A stretch of DNA of 64,000 nucleotides from assembly GCF_003797775.2 (NCBI RefSeq), contig NZ_CP060725.1, positions 1,488,001 through 1,552,000 on the forward strand. The letters are read 5' to 3'. The translations under genes and the position numbers were made by a program. Source of the stretch: Sphingopyxis sp. OPL5. GTDB taxonomy: Bacteria > Pseudomonadota > Alphaproteobacteria > Sphingomonadales > Sphingomonadaceae. The notes under the pieces were generated by a model. It saw only the letters and a list, made by a program, of their open reading frames with translations, did no database searches and was not told the DNA's origin. Shown in pieces: positions 17,970-27,250 of this stretch. Numbering within the stretch: the first letter of the stretch is position 1; each line of letters starts with the position of its first letter.

Positions 17970-20311
17970 GCATGAAACGCCTCGCCACCACCGCCGCGCT
18001 GCTGCTCGCGGTGCTGGCGATTCCGGGCGCGGCCGAGGAACCCGCGCCCGATATCCTGACCTTCGTCGATCCGATGATCGGCACCGGACCCGAGGGCCAC
18101 ACCTTCCCCGGCGCCACCGCCCCGTTCGGCATGGTCCAGCTCTCGCCCGACACCGACGCGACGTGCCAGATTCGTGACTGTTACGCGCATGCCGCGGGCT
18201 ACAGCTACCACGACCCGACGATCCAGGGCTTCAGCCACACCCATTTTTCGGGCGCCGGCCATTCGGACCTCGGCGATTTTCTCGTCATGCCGCAGGTTGG
18301 TGAGGTCAAACTCGACCCAGGCGACCCCAAACAGCCGGGCTCGGGCTATCGCCAGCGCTTCGACCACAAAACCGAAACCGCCAGTCCCGGCTATTATGCC
18401 GTCACCCTCGCCGACAGCGGTATCCGCGCCGAACTCACCGCGGGCGCCCGCGTCGGCATCCACCGCTACAGCTTCCCCGCGGGGCAGCAGGCGCATCTCC
18501 TCCTCGACCTCCGCTCGTCGCTCTATGATTATCCCGGCAAGATCCTCTGGTCGGGCCTCCGCCGCCATGCCGACGGCACGATCACCGGCTTCCGCGAGAC
18601 CCGCGGCTGGGCGCCGGGGCGCAAACTCTATTTCGCGATGCGCTTCTCGCACCCGCTGTTCGGCCACGCCTTCATCGATCGCGACGAGAAAATTCCCTAC
18701 AAGGGTTTCCAGGGTCCTGGCCGCGGCAGCGACGCGCTCGTCGAAAAGCTCGGCAAGGCGCTCGAAGCGCGCTTCGACTTCGGCGAATTGCGCGGCCCGC
18801 TCGAAGTCCGCGTCGCGCTCTCGGGGGTCGATGAAGCCGGCGCGATAGCCAATCTCGACGCCGCCGAAAAGGAAACAGGTGGCGCCCGCTTCGACGCCGT
18901 CCGCGCCCGCACCGAGGGCGAATGGCGGGGCGCGCTCGGCGCGCTCACCATCACCGCCCCCGCCCCGATGCGCACCAACCTCTATACAGCGCTCTACCAC
19001 AGCCTGCTCGCCCCCAGCGTGTGGAGCGATGTCGACGGCCGCTATCGCGGTCCCGACGACGCCGTCCATGTCGCGAAAGACTTCACCTTCCGCTCGACCT
19101 TTTCCTTGTGGGACACCTTCCGCGCCCAGCACCCCCTGCTCACCCTCGTCCAGCCCGAGCAAACGACCACCGACGTCGTCCGCTCGCTGCTCGCCAGCCA
19201 GCGGCACAGCCCGCACGGCATCTTGCCCGTCTGGCAATTCCATGGCCGCGAGACCTGGACGATGATCGGTTATCACGCCGTCCCCGTCATCGCCGACGCC
19301 TATATGAAGGACCTTGGCGATTTTGGTGCCGACGATGCGCTCGACGCGATGGTCGCGAGCGCGGAGTATGCGCCTTATGGCGGCCTCGGCGACTATATGA
19401 CGCGCGGCTATGTTCCGATCGACCGCGAGCCCGAAGCGGCGTCGAAGACGGTCGAATATGCCTATGACGACTGGACCATCGCTCGCATGGCCGAGAAAAT
19501 GGGCCGCACCGACATCGCCGACCGTTTCTACAAACGCGCCGGTTACTGGCGGAACAGCTTCGACGCGAAAACCGGCTGGCTCCGCGCGCGCAAGGCCGAC
19601 GGCAGCTTCCGCACCCCCTTCGACCCCACCGCGATCAACTATGGCTCGGACTATACCGAGGGCAACGCCTGGCAATATTCATGGTTCGTCCCGCAGGACC
19701 AGGCCGCGCTCTTCGCCATCCTCGGCGGCGACGCGAAAGCGATCGTCAAGCTCGACGCGATGTTCGATTATGACAACAGCAAACTCGACTACAGCCATGC
19801 CGAGGATATCGCCGGCCTCATCGGCCAATATATCCATGGCAACGAGCCGAGCCACCATGTCGCCTATCTCTACGCCTATGCCGGGGCGCCCTGGCGCACG
19901 CAGGAACGGCTCAAGCAGATCGTCGACAGCCAATATAAACCGACCCCCGACGGCCTCTCGGGCAATGACGATCTCGGCCAGATGTCGGCCTGGCTCGTCT
20001 TCACCGGCCTCGGCTTCTACCCCGTCGCGCCGGGGTCGAATCAATATGTCATCGGCCGGCCGTTCGTCGACCGCGCGGTACTCACCTTGCTGAACGGCAA
20101 AAGCTTCACCATCGAAACCATCGGCCTGTCCGACGCCAATCCCTATGTCGGCAAGGTCGAATTGAACGGCAAAGTGCTGACCCGCAGTTGGATCGCCGAC
20201 GCGGAGATCCGCCAGGGCGGCACGCTGCGCTTCACGATGCAGGCGAAGCCCAACGCGGCGTGGGGCAAGGGCACGGACGCTCGCCCCTATTCGATGTCGC
20301 GCACGAAATAG
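17966..20311 (+). CDS. GH92 family alpha-mannosidase
   Basis: 781 residues from the ATG at 17966, which overlaps the peptidase stop (ATGA). A signal peptide ends near IPGAAEE. The GH92 hallmarks are present: VDPMIGTGPEGHTFPGA and APFGMVQLSPDT at the N-terminus, GFSHTHFSGAGHSDLGDF, and in the catalytic (alpha/alpha)6 domain HGILPVWQFHGRETWTM, YTEGNAWQYSWFVPQD and SGNDDLGQMSAWLVFTGLGFYP. GH92 enzymes are calcium-dependent exo-alpha-mannosidases acting on alpha-1,2/1,3/1,4-linked mannose. Coupling with a periplasmic peptidase suggests joint breakdown of mannosylated glycoproteins or peptides. Confidence 0.93.
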   Translation: MSMKRLATTAALLLAVLAIPGAAEEPAPDILTFVDPMIGTGPEGHTFPGATAPFGMVQLSPDTDATCQIRDCYAHAAGYSYHDPTIQGFSHTHFSGAGHSDLGDFLVMPQVGEVKLDPGDPKQPGSGYRQRFDHKTETASPGYYAVTLADSGIRAELTAGARVGIHRYSFPAGQQAHLLLDLRSSLYDYPGKILWSGLRRHADGTITGFRETRGWAPGRKLYFAMRFSHPLFGHAFIDRDEKIPYKGFQGPGRGSDALVEKLGKALEARFDFGELRGPLEVRVALSGVDEAGAIANLDAAEKETGGARFDAVRARTEGEWRGALGALTITAPAPMRTNLYTALYHSLLAPSVWSDVDGRYRGPDDAVHVAKDFTFRSTFSLWDTFRAQHPLLTLVQPEQTTTDVVRSLLASQRHSPHGILPVWQFHGRETWTMIGYHAVPVIADAYMKDLGDFGADDALDAMVASAEYAPYGGLGDYMTRGYVPIDREPEAASKTVEYAYDDWTIARMAEKMGRTDIADRFYKRAGYWRNSFDAKTGWLRARKADGSFRTPFDPTAINYGSDYTEGNAWQYSWFVPQDQAALFAILGGDAKAIVKLDAMFDYDNSKLDYSHAEDIAGLIGQYIHGNEPSHHVAYLYAYAGAPWRTQERLKQIVDSQYKPTPDGLSGNDDLGQMSAWLVFTGLGFYPVAPGSNQYVIGRPFVDRAVLTLLNGKSFTIETIGLSDANPYVGKVELNGKVLTRSWIADAEIRQGGTLRFTMQAKPNAAWGKGTDARPYSMSRTK

Positions 20312-20317
20312 GATCGC

Positions 20318-20689
20318 TCAGCCGAAGTAAGCGGCCAGCCCGATCGCGACCAGCACCGCTCCCGCCAGCGCCTCGCCGATGAGGACCAACGCCATCGCTC
20401 CCGGTGCCGACCGCCCCGAGGGCACCACCGGCTCCCCGTTCAACCCCTGCCACGCCGCCGTCATCGCAGCAAAGGCCGACCGCTCGCGCAGCAGCAGCCG
20501 CTGGGCGACAAACGCCCCCGCCACCGGCACCCATCCGATCAGCGCAAGCGCTTCCACCACCGGAAACAGCGCCCACAAGGCCAGCGTCAGCAGAACCGAA
20601 AAAGCAACCACCGCGAAATAGAGCCGGCTGAAATGCAGCCGCGTGTCGCTCATCACCCGGTAACGGACCAGCAACGCGTCCCTGTCCAT
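20318..20689 (-). CDS. Small membrane protein of unknown function
   Basis: 123 residues from the ATG at 20689 (GAGGGG lies five bases upstream; an ATG directly before it is an alternative). Three hydrophobic segments are visible, at about residues 24-46, 49-60 and 97-121, with a charged middle containing LLLRERSAF. No family recognised. It is convergent with the GH92 gene, and divergent from the radical SAM gene with a 64-base gap that must hold both promoters. Confidence 0.6.
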   Translation of the reverse strand: MDRDALLVRYRVMSDTRLHFSRLYFAVVAFSVLLTLALWALFPVVEALALIGWVPVAGAFVAQRLLLRERSAFAAMTAAWQGLNGEPVVPSGRSAPGAMALVLIGEALAGAVLVAIGLAAYFG

Positions 20690-20753
20690 CATATCCCCTC
20701 GCGCTTCGCCAATGCGCTGATATACCGGCCAAACCCGATGGAGTGAACGGTCG

Positions 20754-22268
20754 ATGCGCATTGCCCTGGTCAACGTCCCGCATCCCGCGATCGGCAGCCG
20801 CATTCCCGACGAACAGCTCCCCCCGCTCGGCCTGCTCTGCGTCGGCGGTCCGCTGATCGACGACGGGCATGAGGTGCGCCTGTTCGACGGCGAATTCGGC
20901 CCCGTGCCGCTCGAAACCCTCGCCGCCGACATCGCCGCGTTCGCCCCCGACGCCGTCCTTTTCGGCCATTCGGGTTCCTCCTCGGCGCAGCCGATCATCA
21001 CAGCGGTCGCCGCGATGATCCGCGCCGCACTGCCGAACGCAACGATCGTCTATGGCGGGGTCCACCCGACCTATCACTGGCGCGACATCCTCGCCGCCGA
21101 TCCCCATGTCGATATCATCGTGCGCGGCGAAGGCGAGGCGACCGGCGCCGCGCTGTTCGCGGCGCTGCGCGCGCAGGCGCCGATCGACGCGATCCGCGGC
21201 CTCGCCTTCCGCGATACCGACGGCCGCGCCATCGCCACGCCCCCCGCCGCCGCGATCAACGATCTCGACGCTTTTCGCATCGGCTGGGAACTGATCGACC
21301 ACAGCCGTTACTCCTATTGGGGCGGCAAGCGCGCGGTCGTGATCCAATTCTCGCGCGGCTGCCCGCATTTGTGCAATTATTGCGGCCAGCGCGGCTTCTG
21401 GACCCGCTGGCGCCACCGCGACCCGCAGAAACTCGCCGCCGAAATCGCGCATCTCCACCGCAACCATGGCGTCGAGGTGTTCAACTTCGCCGACGAAAAC
21501 CCCAGCGCCGGGCGCAAACCCTGGAAGGCCTTTCTCGAAGCGCTGATCGCCGAAAATATCTCGGTCACCCTCGTCGGCTCGACCCGCGCCGACGACATCG
21601 TGCGCGACGCCGACATCCTCCATCTCTACAAGAAAGCGGGCTTCGAACGCTTTTTGATGGGCATGGAGAATACCGACGAGGCGACACTCAAGCTGATCCG
21701 CAAGGGCGGCACTATCGCCGCCGACCGCGAAGCGATCCGCCTCCTCCGCCAGCATAATATCCTCTCGATGGCGACCTGGGTCGCGGGCTTTTCGGACCAG
21801 AGCGACCGCGACCTCTGGCACGGTCTCAGACAGCTGATCGATTACGACCCCGACCAGATTCAGGCGCTTTACGTGACCCCGCATCGCTGGACCCCCTTCT
21901 TCTCGCTCGCTCGCGACCGCCGCGTCGTGCAGGACGACCGCACCAAATGGGATTACAAGCATCAGGTGCTCGGCATGGACCGCATGCCGCCCTGGCGCCT
22001 CTTCCTGTGGGTCAAGGCGATCGAGGCGGCGGCGCAGCTTCGCCCCCGCTCGCTGCGCCGTTGGGCGTGGAACCCCGACCCGAAGATCCGCCACGCGGTC
22101 CGCTGGTACTACCGCATGGGCCGCCGCGTCTGGTTCCACGAGATCTTCGGCTTCCTCTTCCGCGACCGCACCCGCGACAAGGGCCGGACCCTCGCCGAAT
22201 TTTCCGGCGCGACGCTGGAGGCCGAAGAGGAGTCTATGGTCGTCGAACGCGTCCCGCGCGCCGCCTGA
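20754..22268 (+). CDS. B12-binding domain radical SAM protein (BchE-like)
   Basis: 504 residues. The N-terminal part is a cobalamin-binding Rossmann-like domain (PPLGLLCVGGPLIDDGHEVRLFDGE through YGGVHPTYH). The radical SAM core starts at SRGCPHLCNYCGQ, with Cys203, Cys207 and Cys210 as ligands of the 4Fe-4S cluster. FNFADENPSAGRK, MGMENTDEATLKLIRKGG and YVTPHRWTPFF resemble BchE, the oxygen-independent cyclase of bacteriochlorophyll synthesis. No other bch gene is in the window, so a true BchE role is uncertain; a methylase or other B12 radical SAM reaction is equally possible. The C-terminal tail is basic and helical. Confidence 0.85.
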   Translation: MRIALVNVPHPAIGSRIPDEQLPPLGLLCVGGPLIDDGHEVRLFDGEFGPVPLETLAADIAAFAPDAVLFGHSGSSSAQPIITAVAAMIRAALPNATIVYGGVHPTYHWRDILAADPHVDIIVRGEGEATGAALFAALRAQAPIDAIRGLAFRDTDGRAIATPPAAAINDLDAFRIGWELIDHSRYSYWGGKRAVVIQFSRGCPHLCNYCGQRGFWTRWRHRDPQKLAAEIAHLHRNHGVEVFNFADENPSAGRKPWKAFLEALIAENISVTLVGSTRADDIVRDADILHLYKKAGFERFLMGMENTDEATLKLIRKGGTIAADREAIRLLRQHNILSMATWVAGFSDQSDRDLWHGLRQLIDYDPDQIQALYVTPHRWTPFFSLARDRRVVQDDRTKWDYKHQVLGMDRMPPWRLFLWVKAIEAAAQLRPRSLRRWAWNPDPKIRHAVRWYYRMGRRVWFHEIFGFLFRDRTRDKGRTLAEFSGATLEAEEESMVVERVPRAA

Positions 22269-22334
22269 CGCACCCCCTTCCCTTCATCGCGCAGCGGCCT
22301 ATGGAGGGCGCAGGTTCGCAAGGAAGTCCCGCCG

Positions 22335-23306
22335 ATGCCGATCATGGCCGCCCGCCACTACAACCAAGGCCTGCTCGTCCGCGAGCTCGGCCCCGACGAC
22401 ATCATCCCCGAGGATTGCGACGACGGCGATTTCTACTGGCTCGGCCTTTTCGAGCCGACGCCGGAGGAACTCGCGGGCATCGCCAAGCGCTTCGGCCTCC
22501 ACCCGCTCGCCGTCGAGGACGCGCTCAAGGCGAAGCAATTGCCCAAGGTCGAGGTCTATGGCGACCAGCTTTTCGTCATCGCCGCAACCGGCAACCGCGA
22601 GGGCGATACGATCCAGTCGGGCGAGACCGCGATTTTCGTCGGCCGCCATTTCATCGTCACCGTCCGTCACGGCTCGGCGCGCGCCCACACCGACGTGCGG
22701 GCGCGGCTCGAAACCCTGCCCGCCAAGCTCGCGCACGGCCCCGACTATGTCCTCTATGCGATCCTCGATTTCATCGTCGACGGCTATTTCCCAGTGATCG
22801 ACGCGATCGAGGACCGGCTGCTGCTCGTCGAGGAAAGCGTGATGGACACGCCGTTGGATGCGGCGGAAATCCGCCATCTCTATGCCCAACGGCACGAGGT
22901 CATCCGTTTCCAGCGCATCGTCGGGCTGATGAAGGACGTCGCCTGGCGCCTCGCGGGCGACGACGAGCTGCCCGGCATCGACGATGCGGTGCGCCCTTTT
23001 TTCCGCGACATCTGGGACCATGTCCAACGCGCCGAATTCCGCCTCACCGGGCTGCGCGACGTCACCGCCTCGGTGATCGAGACCAATTCGATGCTCGAAC
23101 AGCAGCGCCAGGGCGTCATCACCCGCCAGCTCGCCGCCTGGGCCGCGATCCTCGCGGTGCCGACCGCGATCGCCGGCATTTACGGCATGAATTTCGAATT
23201 CATGCCCGAACTCGACTGGCAGCTCGGCTATCCCTTCGCGCTCGGCCTGATCTTCGGCGGCTCGGCGCTCGTCTTCTGGCGCTTCAAGCACATCGGGTGG
23301 CTCTGA
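22335..23306 (+). CDS. corA: CorA-family magnesium/cobalt transporter
   Basis: 323 residues. A cytosolic N-terminal alpha/beta domain and long stalk helices are followed by two C-terminal transmembrane helices; the signature YGMNFEFMP sits in the loop between them, as in all CorA channels. The last residues HIGWL are a short basic/aromatic end. It would move Mg2+ (or Co2+/Ni2+) across the inner membrane as a pentamer. The 66-base gap after the radical SAM gene suggests possible co-transcription, but a functional link is not evident. No M-box-like leader could be recognised. Confidence 0.92.
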   Translation: MPIMAARHYNQGLLVRELGPDDIIPEDCDDGDFYWLGLFEPTPEELAGIAKRFGLHPLAVEDALKAKQLPKVEVYGDQLFVIAATGNREGDTIQSGETAIFVGRHFIVTVRHGSARAHTDVRARLETLPAKLAHGPDYVLYAILDFIVDGYFPVIDAIEDRLLLVEESVMDTPLDAAEIRHLYAQRHEVIRFQRIVGLMKDVAWRLAGDDELPGIDDAVRPFFRDIWDHVQRAEFRLTGLRDVTASVIETNSMLEQQRQGVITRQLAAWAAILAVPTAIAGIYGMNFEFMPELDWQLGYPFALGLIFGGSALVFWRFKHIGWL

Positions 23307-23410
23307 CGCGGCTGGAGTGTCGGTTTTGGGGTGGGAAGCGGACGCTCAAGTGAAGAAGGTCGAGCAGCACGAGGCTAGCAATCGGCGCTAGTAGCGCCCG
23401 GAGGAGGCCC

Positions 23411-23623
23411 TCACCCCGCGATGCGCACCGAATGGCCGTCGATCTCATTGGCGCCAACAAGCTGATCGACCGAATGCAACGCCCACCCTATCAAGTTCCC
23501 GCTGATCAAGATCGCCCATGTGTGCCACCCCAAATCGTCAGTCCAGATGTAGTAGCCGAGCGCCGCCAGATGAAGCGCTATCGCGCTCTTCAACAACCAT
23601 CTGATTTTCCGCAATTCGGCCAT
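23411..23623 (-). CDS. Small two-helix membrane protein
   Basis: 70 residues from the ATG at 23623 (a GTG at 23632 is also open). Two hydrophobic helices, WLLKSAIALHLAALGYYIW and WAILISGNLIGWALHSV, are linked by a short acidic loop. No family recognised. Base composition is lower in GC than the surroundings. A 16-base palindrome lies directly upstream and may control it. Confidence is moderate because of size. Confidence 0.5.
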   Translation of the reverse strand: MAELRKIRWLLKSAIALHLAALGYYIWTDDLGWHTWAILISGNLIGWALHSVDQLVGANEIDGHSVRIAG

Positions 23624-23635
23624 GGAACCCACTTT

Positions 23636-23651
23636 CTAACAAGGATGTTAG
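23636..23651. promoter_or_regulatory. Palindromic site before the small membrane protein gene
   Basis: CTAACA-AGGA-TGTTAG, a perfect six-base inverted repeat with a four-base centre. It lies 13 bases before the ATG at 23623 of the minus-strand gene, so it could be an operator or, in RNA, a small hairpin covering the translation start region. Role inferred from position only. Confidence 0.4.
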
Positions 23652-23732
23652 TCTGATTTATGAATGACAGCAATCGGTCGTTGGCGGCCGTTCCTCCGAT
23701 CATCACAATAGAACGGAAAGCCATCCGATCGA

Positions 23733-23927
23733 TCAGAATTTGTCAATCAAGCGCTTGCCTGCCAAAAACAGGCCGAATGCCAGCCAAATAGCCAAATATA
23801 TTAAATAAAAAGACGAATTATTGAGCCAGCTGTAGATGCTATAGACCATCCAGCACAGATGCAGCGTCAGCAGGAAGCTGTGCTTGTGTACCCACGAACG
23901 GACGCTGACATTCTGATCTTGCAGCAT
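23733..23927 (-). CDS. Small low-GC membrane protein
   Basis: 64 residues with ATG at 23927 preceded by a clear GGAGG. After a polar N-terminus of about 17 residues there are two hydrophobic segments (SFLLTLHLCWMVYSIYSWL and FYLIYLAIWLAFGLFLAGK) and a basic end RLIDKF. AT-rich codons (AAA, TTA, ATA, AAT) are far more frequent than in flanking genes, which suggests recent acquisition. No function is assigned. Confidence 0.55.
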   Translation of the reverse strand: MLQDQNVSVRSWVHKHSFLLTLHLCWMVYSIYSWLNNSSFYLIYLAIWLAFGLFLAGKRLIDKF

Positions 23928-24015
23928 CGAACCTCCAAGGCGGCGTCTTGTCCCTTATGTTTCAGATGACCGGGGTCCGCAACCCATAGAACCCCGGCGG
24001 CGCGTGCTCGGCCGC

Positions 24016-24195
24016 TCACCCCGCCACCTTCGGCATCCACTTGCCCTTGGTCCGGCTCGTCAGGTGAAACTGCCGGCACCGCTCGCAGCGATAGGGCCGC
24101 AAGATCAGCCCGGCCTCGCGCGCCGCCGCCATCGCCGCTTCCGCCGATGCATAACGCCGCTTGCGTGCACAGATACTCGCCCGCGTGCGTACCAT
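24016..24195 (-). CDS. Small Cys-motif protein (possible zinc ribbon)
   Basis: 59 residues from the ATG at 24195, which lies two bases after the SRPBCC stop codon, so the two are likely co-translated. The sequence has a single Cys (ASICARKRRY), an Ala-rich helix (SAEAAMAAAREAG), then YRCERCRQFHLTSR, a CxxC with a nearby His, as in small zinc-binding proteins. The net charge is strongly basic, so nucleic-acid binding is possible. Function is unknown. Confidence 0.6.
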   Translation of the reverse strand: MVRTRASICARKRRYASAEAAMAAAREAGLILRPYRCERCRQFHLTSRTKGKWMPKVAG

Positions 24196-24196
24196 G

Positions 24197-24775
24197 TCAG
24201 CGGCGCAGCTTGGCGTTCCAGTCGACCGGCCCGGTGACGAACCGTGCGCGCAAATTTTCCAGCGTCTCCCCATTCCCGCTTTCGAAAAAGGCGACCAGCG
24301 CGCGGCCGCCCTCGCTGTCCGGATAGCCGCGCGAGGTCAGCCGGACGCGGGTCTGCCGGCCCGCGGGTTCGATCTCGAACACGCTCGTCACCTTTTGATA
24401 CGCATCCCAGTGCGGAAACCCGGCCGGCGCCTTGACCGTCCGGAATCCCAGCCGCCGGCCGGGAATCCGTTCACCGAACCGCTGCTGGATCGTGTCGGCA
24501 CCGCCCGGTTTCGACGCCGGGTCATAGGCCGCCTCGATCAGGTCGGGGTCGTCCTTCGTCATCCACGCGACCGGCACCGCCCAGGTCATCCAGCCTTCGG
24601 CGGTCGAGATCGCGGTCCACACTTCGGCGGGCGTCGCATCGACCAGTATCTCGTGCACCATCGTCGTCGTGGCGTCGGCCTCGACCTGCCTGGTCACCCG
24701 TACCTCTCCGGCGAGCGCGGCACCCGGCACCGCCAGCAGCAACGCCGCGGCCAGCCCGGTCGCCCATGCGCGCAT
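24197..24775 (-). CDS. Exported SRPBCC-family protein
   Basis: 192 residues. A signal peptide (ends GAALAGE) is followed by a START/Bet v 1-like (AHSA1/SRPBCC) fold: VHEILVDATPAEVWTAISTAEGWMTW is the usual first strand and helix, and FESGNGETLENLRARFVTG the long C-terminal helix. Such folds bind hydrophobic ligands in a deep pocket. The ATG overlaps the stop of the GST gene by one base. Probably periplasmic; ligand unknown. Confidence 0.8.
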   Translation of the reverse strand: MRAWATGLAAALLLAVPGAALAGEVRVTRQVEADATTTMVHEILVDATPAEVWTAISTAEGWMTWAVPVAWMTKDDPDLIEAAYDPASKPGGADTIQQRFGERIPGRRLGFRTVKAPAGFPHWDAYQKVTSVFEIEPAGRQTRVRLTSRGYPDSEGGRALVAFFESGNGETLENLRARFVTGPVDWNAKLRR

Positions 24776-25422
24776 CAGGCGAGCACCTTCGCCATCATCC
24801 GCTCTTCCTTGGCGACCCACGGCGCCATGCTCGGCCGCGACAGGATCGCTTCGCTCCATGCCGCGATCTTCGGGTGCGTCGCCGCATCGACGACCGCGCC
24901 GCAATGGCGGAAATTCATCAGCGGCGACGCCACCGCGAGGTCGGCGAGCGTCAGCCGGTCGCCGACGAGGAAACCCGACGCGGGGATCGCGCTTTCCAGA
25001 TAGTCGAGCAGCTTCGGCAACTCCTCGCTCTCGGCGAGCGCCGCCGCGGCGAGGTCGCCTTCACGGCCCAGGAATTTCGGCGCGACGATGCGGTTGAAAA
25101 ACATCTTGCCGCTGCACGCCGCGAACACCGTATCGCCGAATTCCTCCCACCAGATCACCCGTCCGCGCGCCTGCGGGTCGGCGGGGATCAGTTCGGGTGA
25201 GGGATGTTTCGCCTCCAGATACTGGATGATCGCGCTCGAATCGGCGAGCATGAAGCCGTCATCGTCCATCGCGGGCATCTTGCCGAGCGGCGAGGCGGCG
25301 CGGAACCCCGGATCGGGATCGCCGATCCCCACCCCTTTCAGTTCGAAGTCGATCCCTTTCTCGCCGAGATAGGCGAGCAATTTGCGCACGAAAGGCGACA
25401 CCAACGAACCGTAAATGATCAT
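24775..25422 (-). CDS. Glutathione S-transferase family protein
   Basis: 215 residues. The N-terminal thioredoxin-like domain has SPFVRKLLAYLGEKGIDFE, the cis-Pro block GKMPAMDDDG and the glutathione-binding ADSSAIIQYLE. The C-terminal all-helical domain contains LTLADLAVASPLMNFRH, the usual N-capping box region. A catalytic Ser (Ser9 in GSLVSPFVR) is likely. It would conjugate or reduce electrophiles in the cytosol. It is the first gene of a three-gene run with the SRPBCC and small Cys-motif proteins, divergent from a histidine kinase gene. Confidence 0.88.
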   Translation of the reverse strand: MIIYGSLVSPFVRKLLAYLGEKGIDFELKGVGIGDPDPGFRAASPLGKMPAMDDDGFMLADSSAIIQYLEAKHPSPELIPADPQARGRVIWWEEFGDTVFAACSGKMFFNRIVAPKFLGREGDLAAAALAESEELPKLLDYLESAIPASGFLVGDRLTLADLAVASPLMNFRHCGAVVDAATHPKIAAWSEAILSRPSMAPWVAKEERMMAKVLA

Positions 25423-25603
25423 CCGACCGCTCCCCTGTTCTTCTCCATCGCGCCCGTCTTACGCCAAAGGGCATAAACCGCAACCATCGCCGCGGCGGGT
25501 GCATAGGCGCGACATTGCGCTTGCTAAGCGCCCGTCCGCGTGGGAATATTGCGGCCACAGGGGCGCCGGGCTCAGCGATAAACCACGGGAAAATAACAAG
25601 AGC

Positions 25604-27250
25604 ATGCGCTCGGTTTGGGCAGATCGGCTGATAGGGCTGCTGGTCCGTTTCGTCGGGCTGGTGATCCTTGTCGCCACCCTGATCGCCGCCGCCGCCAGCT
25701 TCCTCTACAACCAGTCGCAGGAGGCCGACCAGGCCAGCCGCGTCGCGACGCAGGTCAATATGCGGCTGCGCGACCATATCGCGGTGCTCGAAGGCGTCCG
25801 CGCGCTGTATCAGTCGGACACCGCCGCCAGCGGTCCCGGCATCCGCGCCTATCTCGCCGCGCTGCAGCCGCAGGTGCAGGCGCCGGGCATGGAGGGGGTC
25901 GGCATCGCCGCCGCGGTCCGCCGCGACGACCTGGCCCCCGCGGTGGCGCAATTGCGCCTCAACTACGGCCGCGACATCGCGATCTGGCCTGCCACCAGCC
26001 CCCGCAAGATCGGCTTCGCGGTCGTCCTCGTCGAACCCTATACGCCGCGCCGCAACGCCGCGCTCGGCTTCGATATGTACAGCGAAGCGACCCGGCGCGA
26101 GGCGATGCGCCGCGCCTGGCAGACGGGGCGCCCCGCCGCCAGCGGCATCGTCCACCTCGCGCAGGAACGCGTGTCAAAGGTCAAACAGCCGGGCTTCCTC
26201 GTCTACGTCCCCGTCTATGCGCGGCAACGCACGGCGCTGGAACCCGCCGACTCCGGCGATGTCCCCGCTCCCTCCACCACCGCTATCGTCGCGACGATGG
26301 GTGACGCGCGGCCGGTCGAGGCGTTCGTCTACGCCCCCTTCCGCACCGAGGACATGATGAAGGCGGTGCTCGGCGAACAGCTCAAGGGCGTCGATGGCAT
26401 CGAGGTCCGCGCCGGCGAGGGTCCGTCGGCGCCGCTCGTCTTCAGCCACGGCACGATCGGCTGGGACGCGCACGAACAGAAATTGCACGTCGCCGACCGG
26501 CAATGGATCATCCGCATTTCCTATGGCCGCTTCATCGACCGGCTCGGGCGGCCGCTCGGCATCTTCCTGTTCGGCCTCGCGCTCGCGGTGCTCGCGACCC
26601 AACTCCACCGCGTCCAGCGCCGCCGGATCGACGCCGCCCAGGCGCTCGCCGCGGAAAAGGCGCGCCATGCCGAGGATCGCGAACTGATGATCGGCGAAAT
26701 GGCGCACCGGATGAAAAACGCCTTCGCGCGGATCGGGGCGCTCGCGCGGATCACGCTGCGCGAATCGACCGACCTTCAGGATTTCGAGGCCAAGTTCGAC
26801 GGCCGCATGCGCGCGCTGTCCGATGCGAAACAGATGCTCGTCACCGGCGCCGTCGACACCGTCGACCTCGGCCAGATCATCCGCCGCGAACTGGAAACCA
26901 CCGGCCGGGCGTCCGACGACGTCACCGGCCCCGACGTCCGCCTCGACGACGAAGCGGCGCAGGCGATCTCGCTCGCGGTGCATGAAATCGTCACCAACAG
27001 CATCAAATATGGCGCGCTCGCCGGCAAGGGCGAGCTCACCGTCGGCTGGCGCCGTGCGGCCGAGGATATCGAACTCAACTGGGTCGAAAGCGGCCTTCCC
27101 GAAACCCCGCAGATTGACACCGAAAGCTTCGGCACCCAGTTCATCCGAACCCTGATCGAACGCCAGCTCAAGGGCAGCTGGAACCGCAGCGCCGCCGACC
27201 ACAGCCTCTCGATCACCATCCGCTGGCCCGACCGTGACATCGCGGACTGA
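25604..27250 (+). CDS. Membrane histidine kinase, periplasmic CHASE-like sensor and HWE/HisKA_2 kinase
   Basis: 548 residues from the ATG at 25604. One transmembrane helix at about 9-33, a periplasmic domain of CHASE type (about 55-305, including VGIAAAVRRDDL and GFDMYSEATRREAMRRA), a second helix at about 315-335, then MIGEMAHRMKNAFARI with the probable phospho-His368. The ATPase part has VHEIVTNSIKYGAL, and WVESGLPE typical of the HWE/HisKA_2 class, which often controls general stress response in alphaproteobacteria. No response regulator is adjacent. Its 3' end overlaps the 5-oxoprolinase gene by 17 bases. Confidence 0.87.
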   Translation: MRSVWADRLIGLLVRFVGLVILVATLIAAAASFLYNQSQEADQASRVATQVNMRLRDHIAVLEGVRALYQSDTAASGPGIRAYLAALQPQVQAPGMEGVGIAAAVRRDDLAPAVAQLRLNYGRDIAIWPATSPRKIGFAVVLVEPYTPRRNAALGFDMYSEATRREAMRRAWQTGRPAASGIVHLAQERVSKVKQPGFLVYVPVYARQRTALEPADSGDVPAPSTTAIVATMGDARPVEAFVYAPFRTEDMMKAVLGEQLKGVDGIEVRAGEGPSAPLVFSHGTIGWDAHEQKLHVADRQWIIRISYGRFIDRLGRPLGIFLFGLALAVLATQLHRVQRRRIDAAQALAAEKARHAEDRELMIGEMAHRMKNAFARIGALARITLRESTDLQDFEAKFDGRMRALSDAKQMLVTGAVDTVDLGQIIRRELETTGRASDDVTGPDVRLDDEAAQAISLAVHEIVTNSIKYGALAGKGELTVGWRRAAEDIELNWVESGLPETPQIDTESFGTQFIRTLIERQLKGSWNRSAADHSLSITIRWPDRDIAD

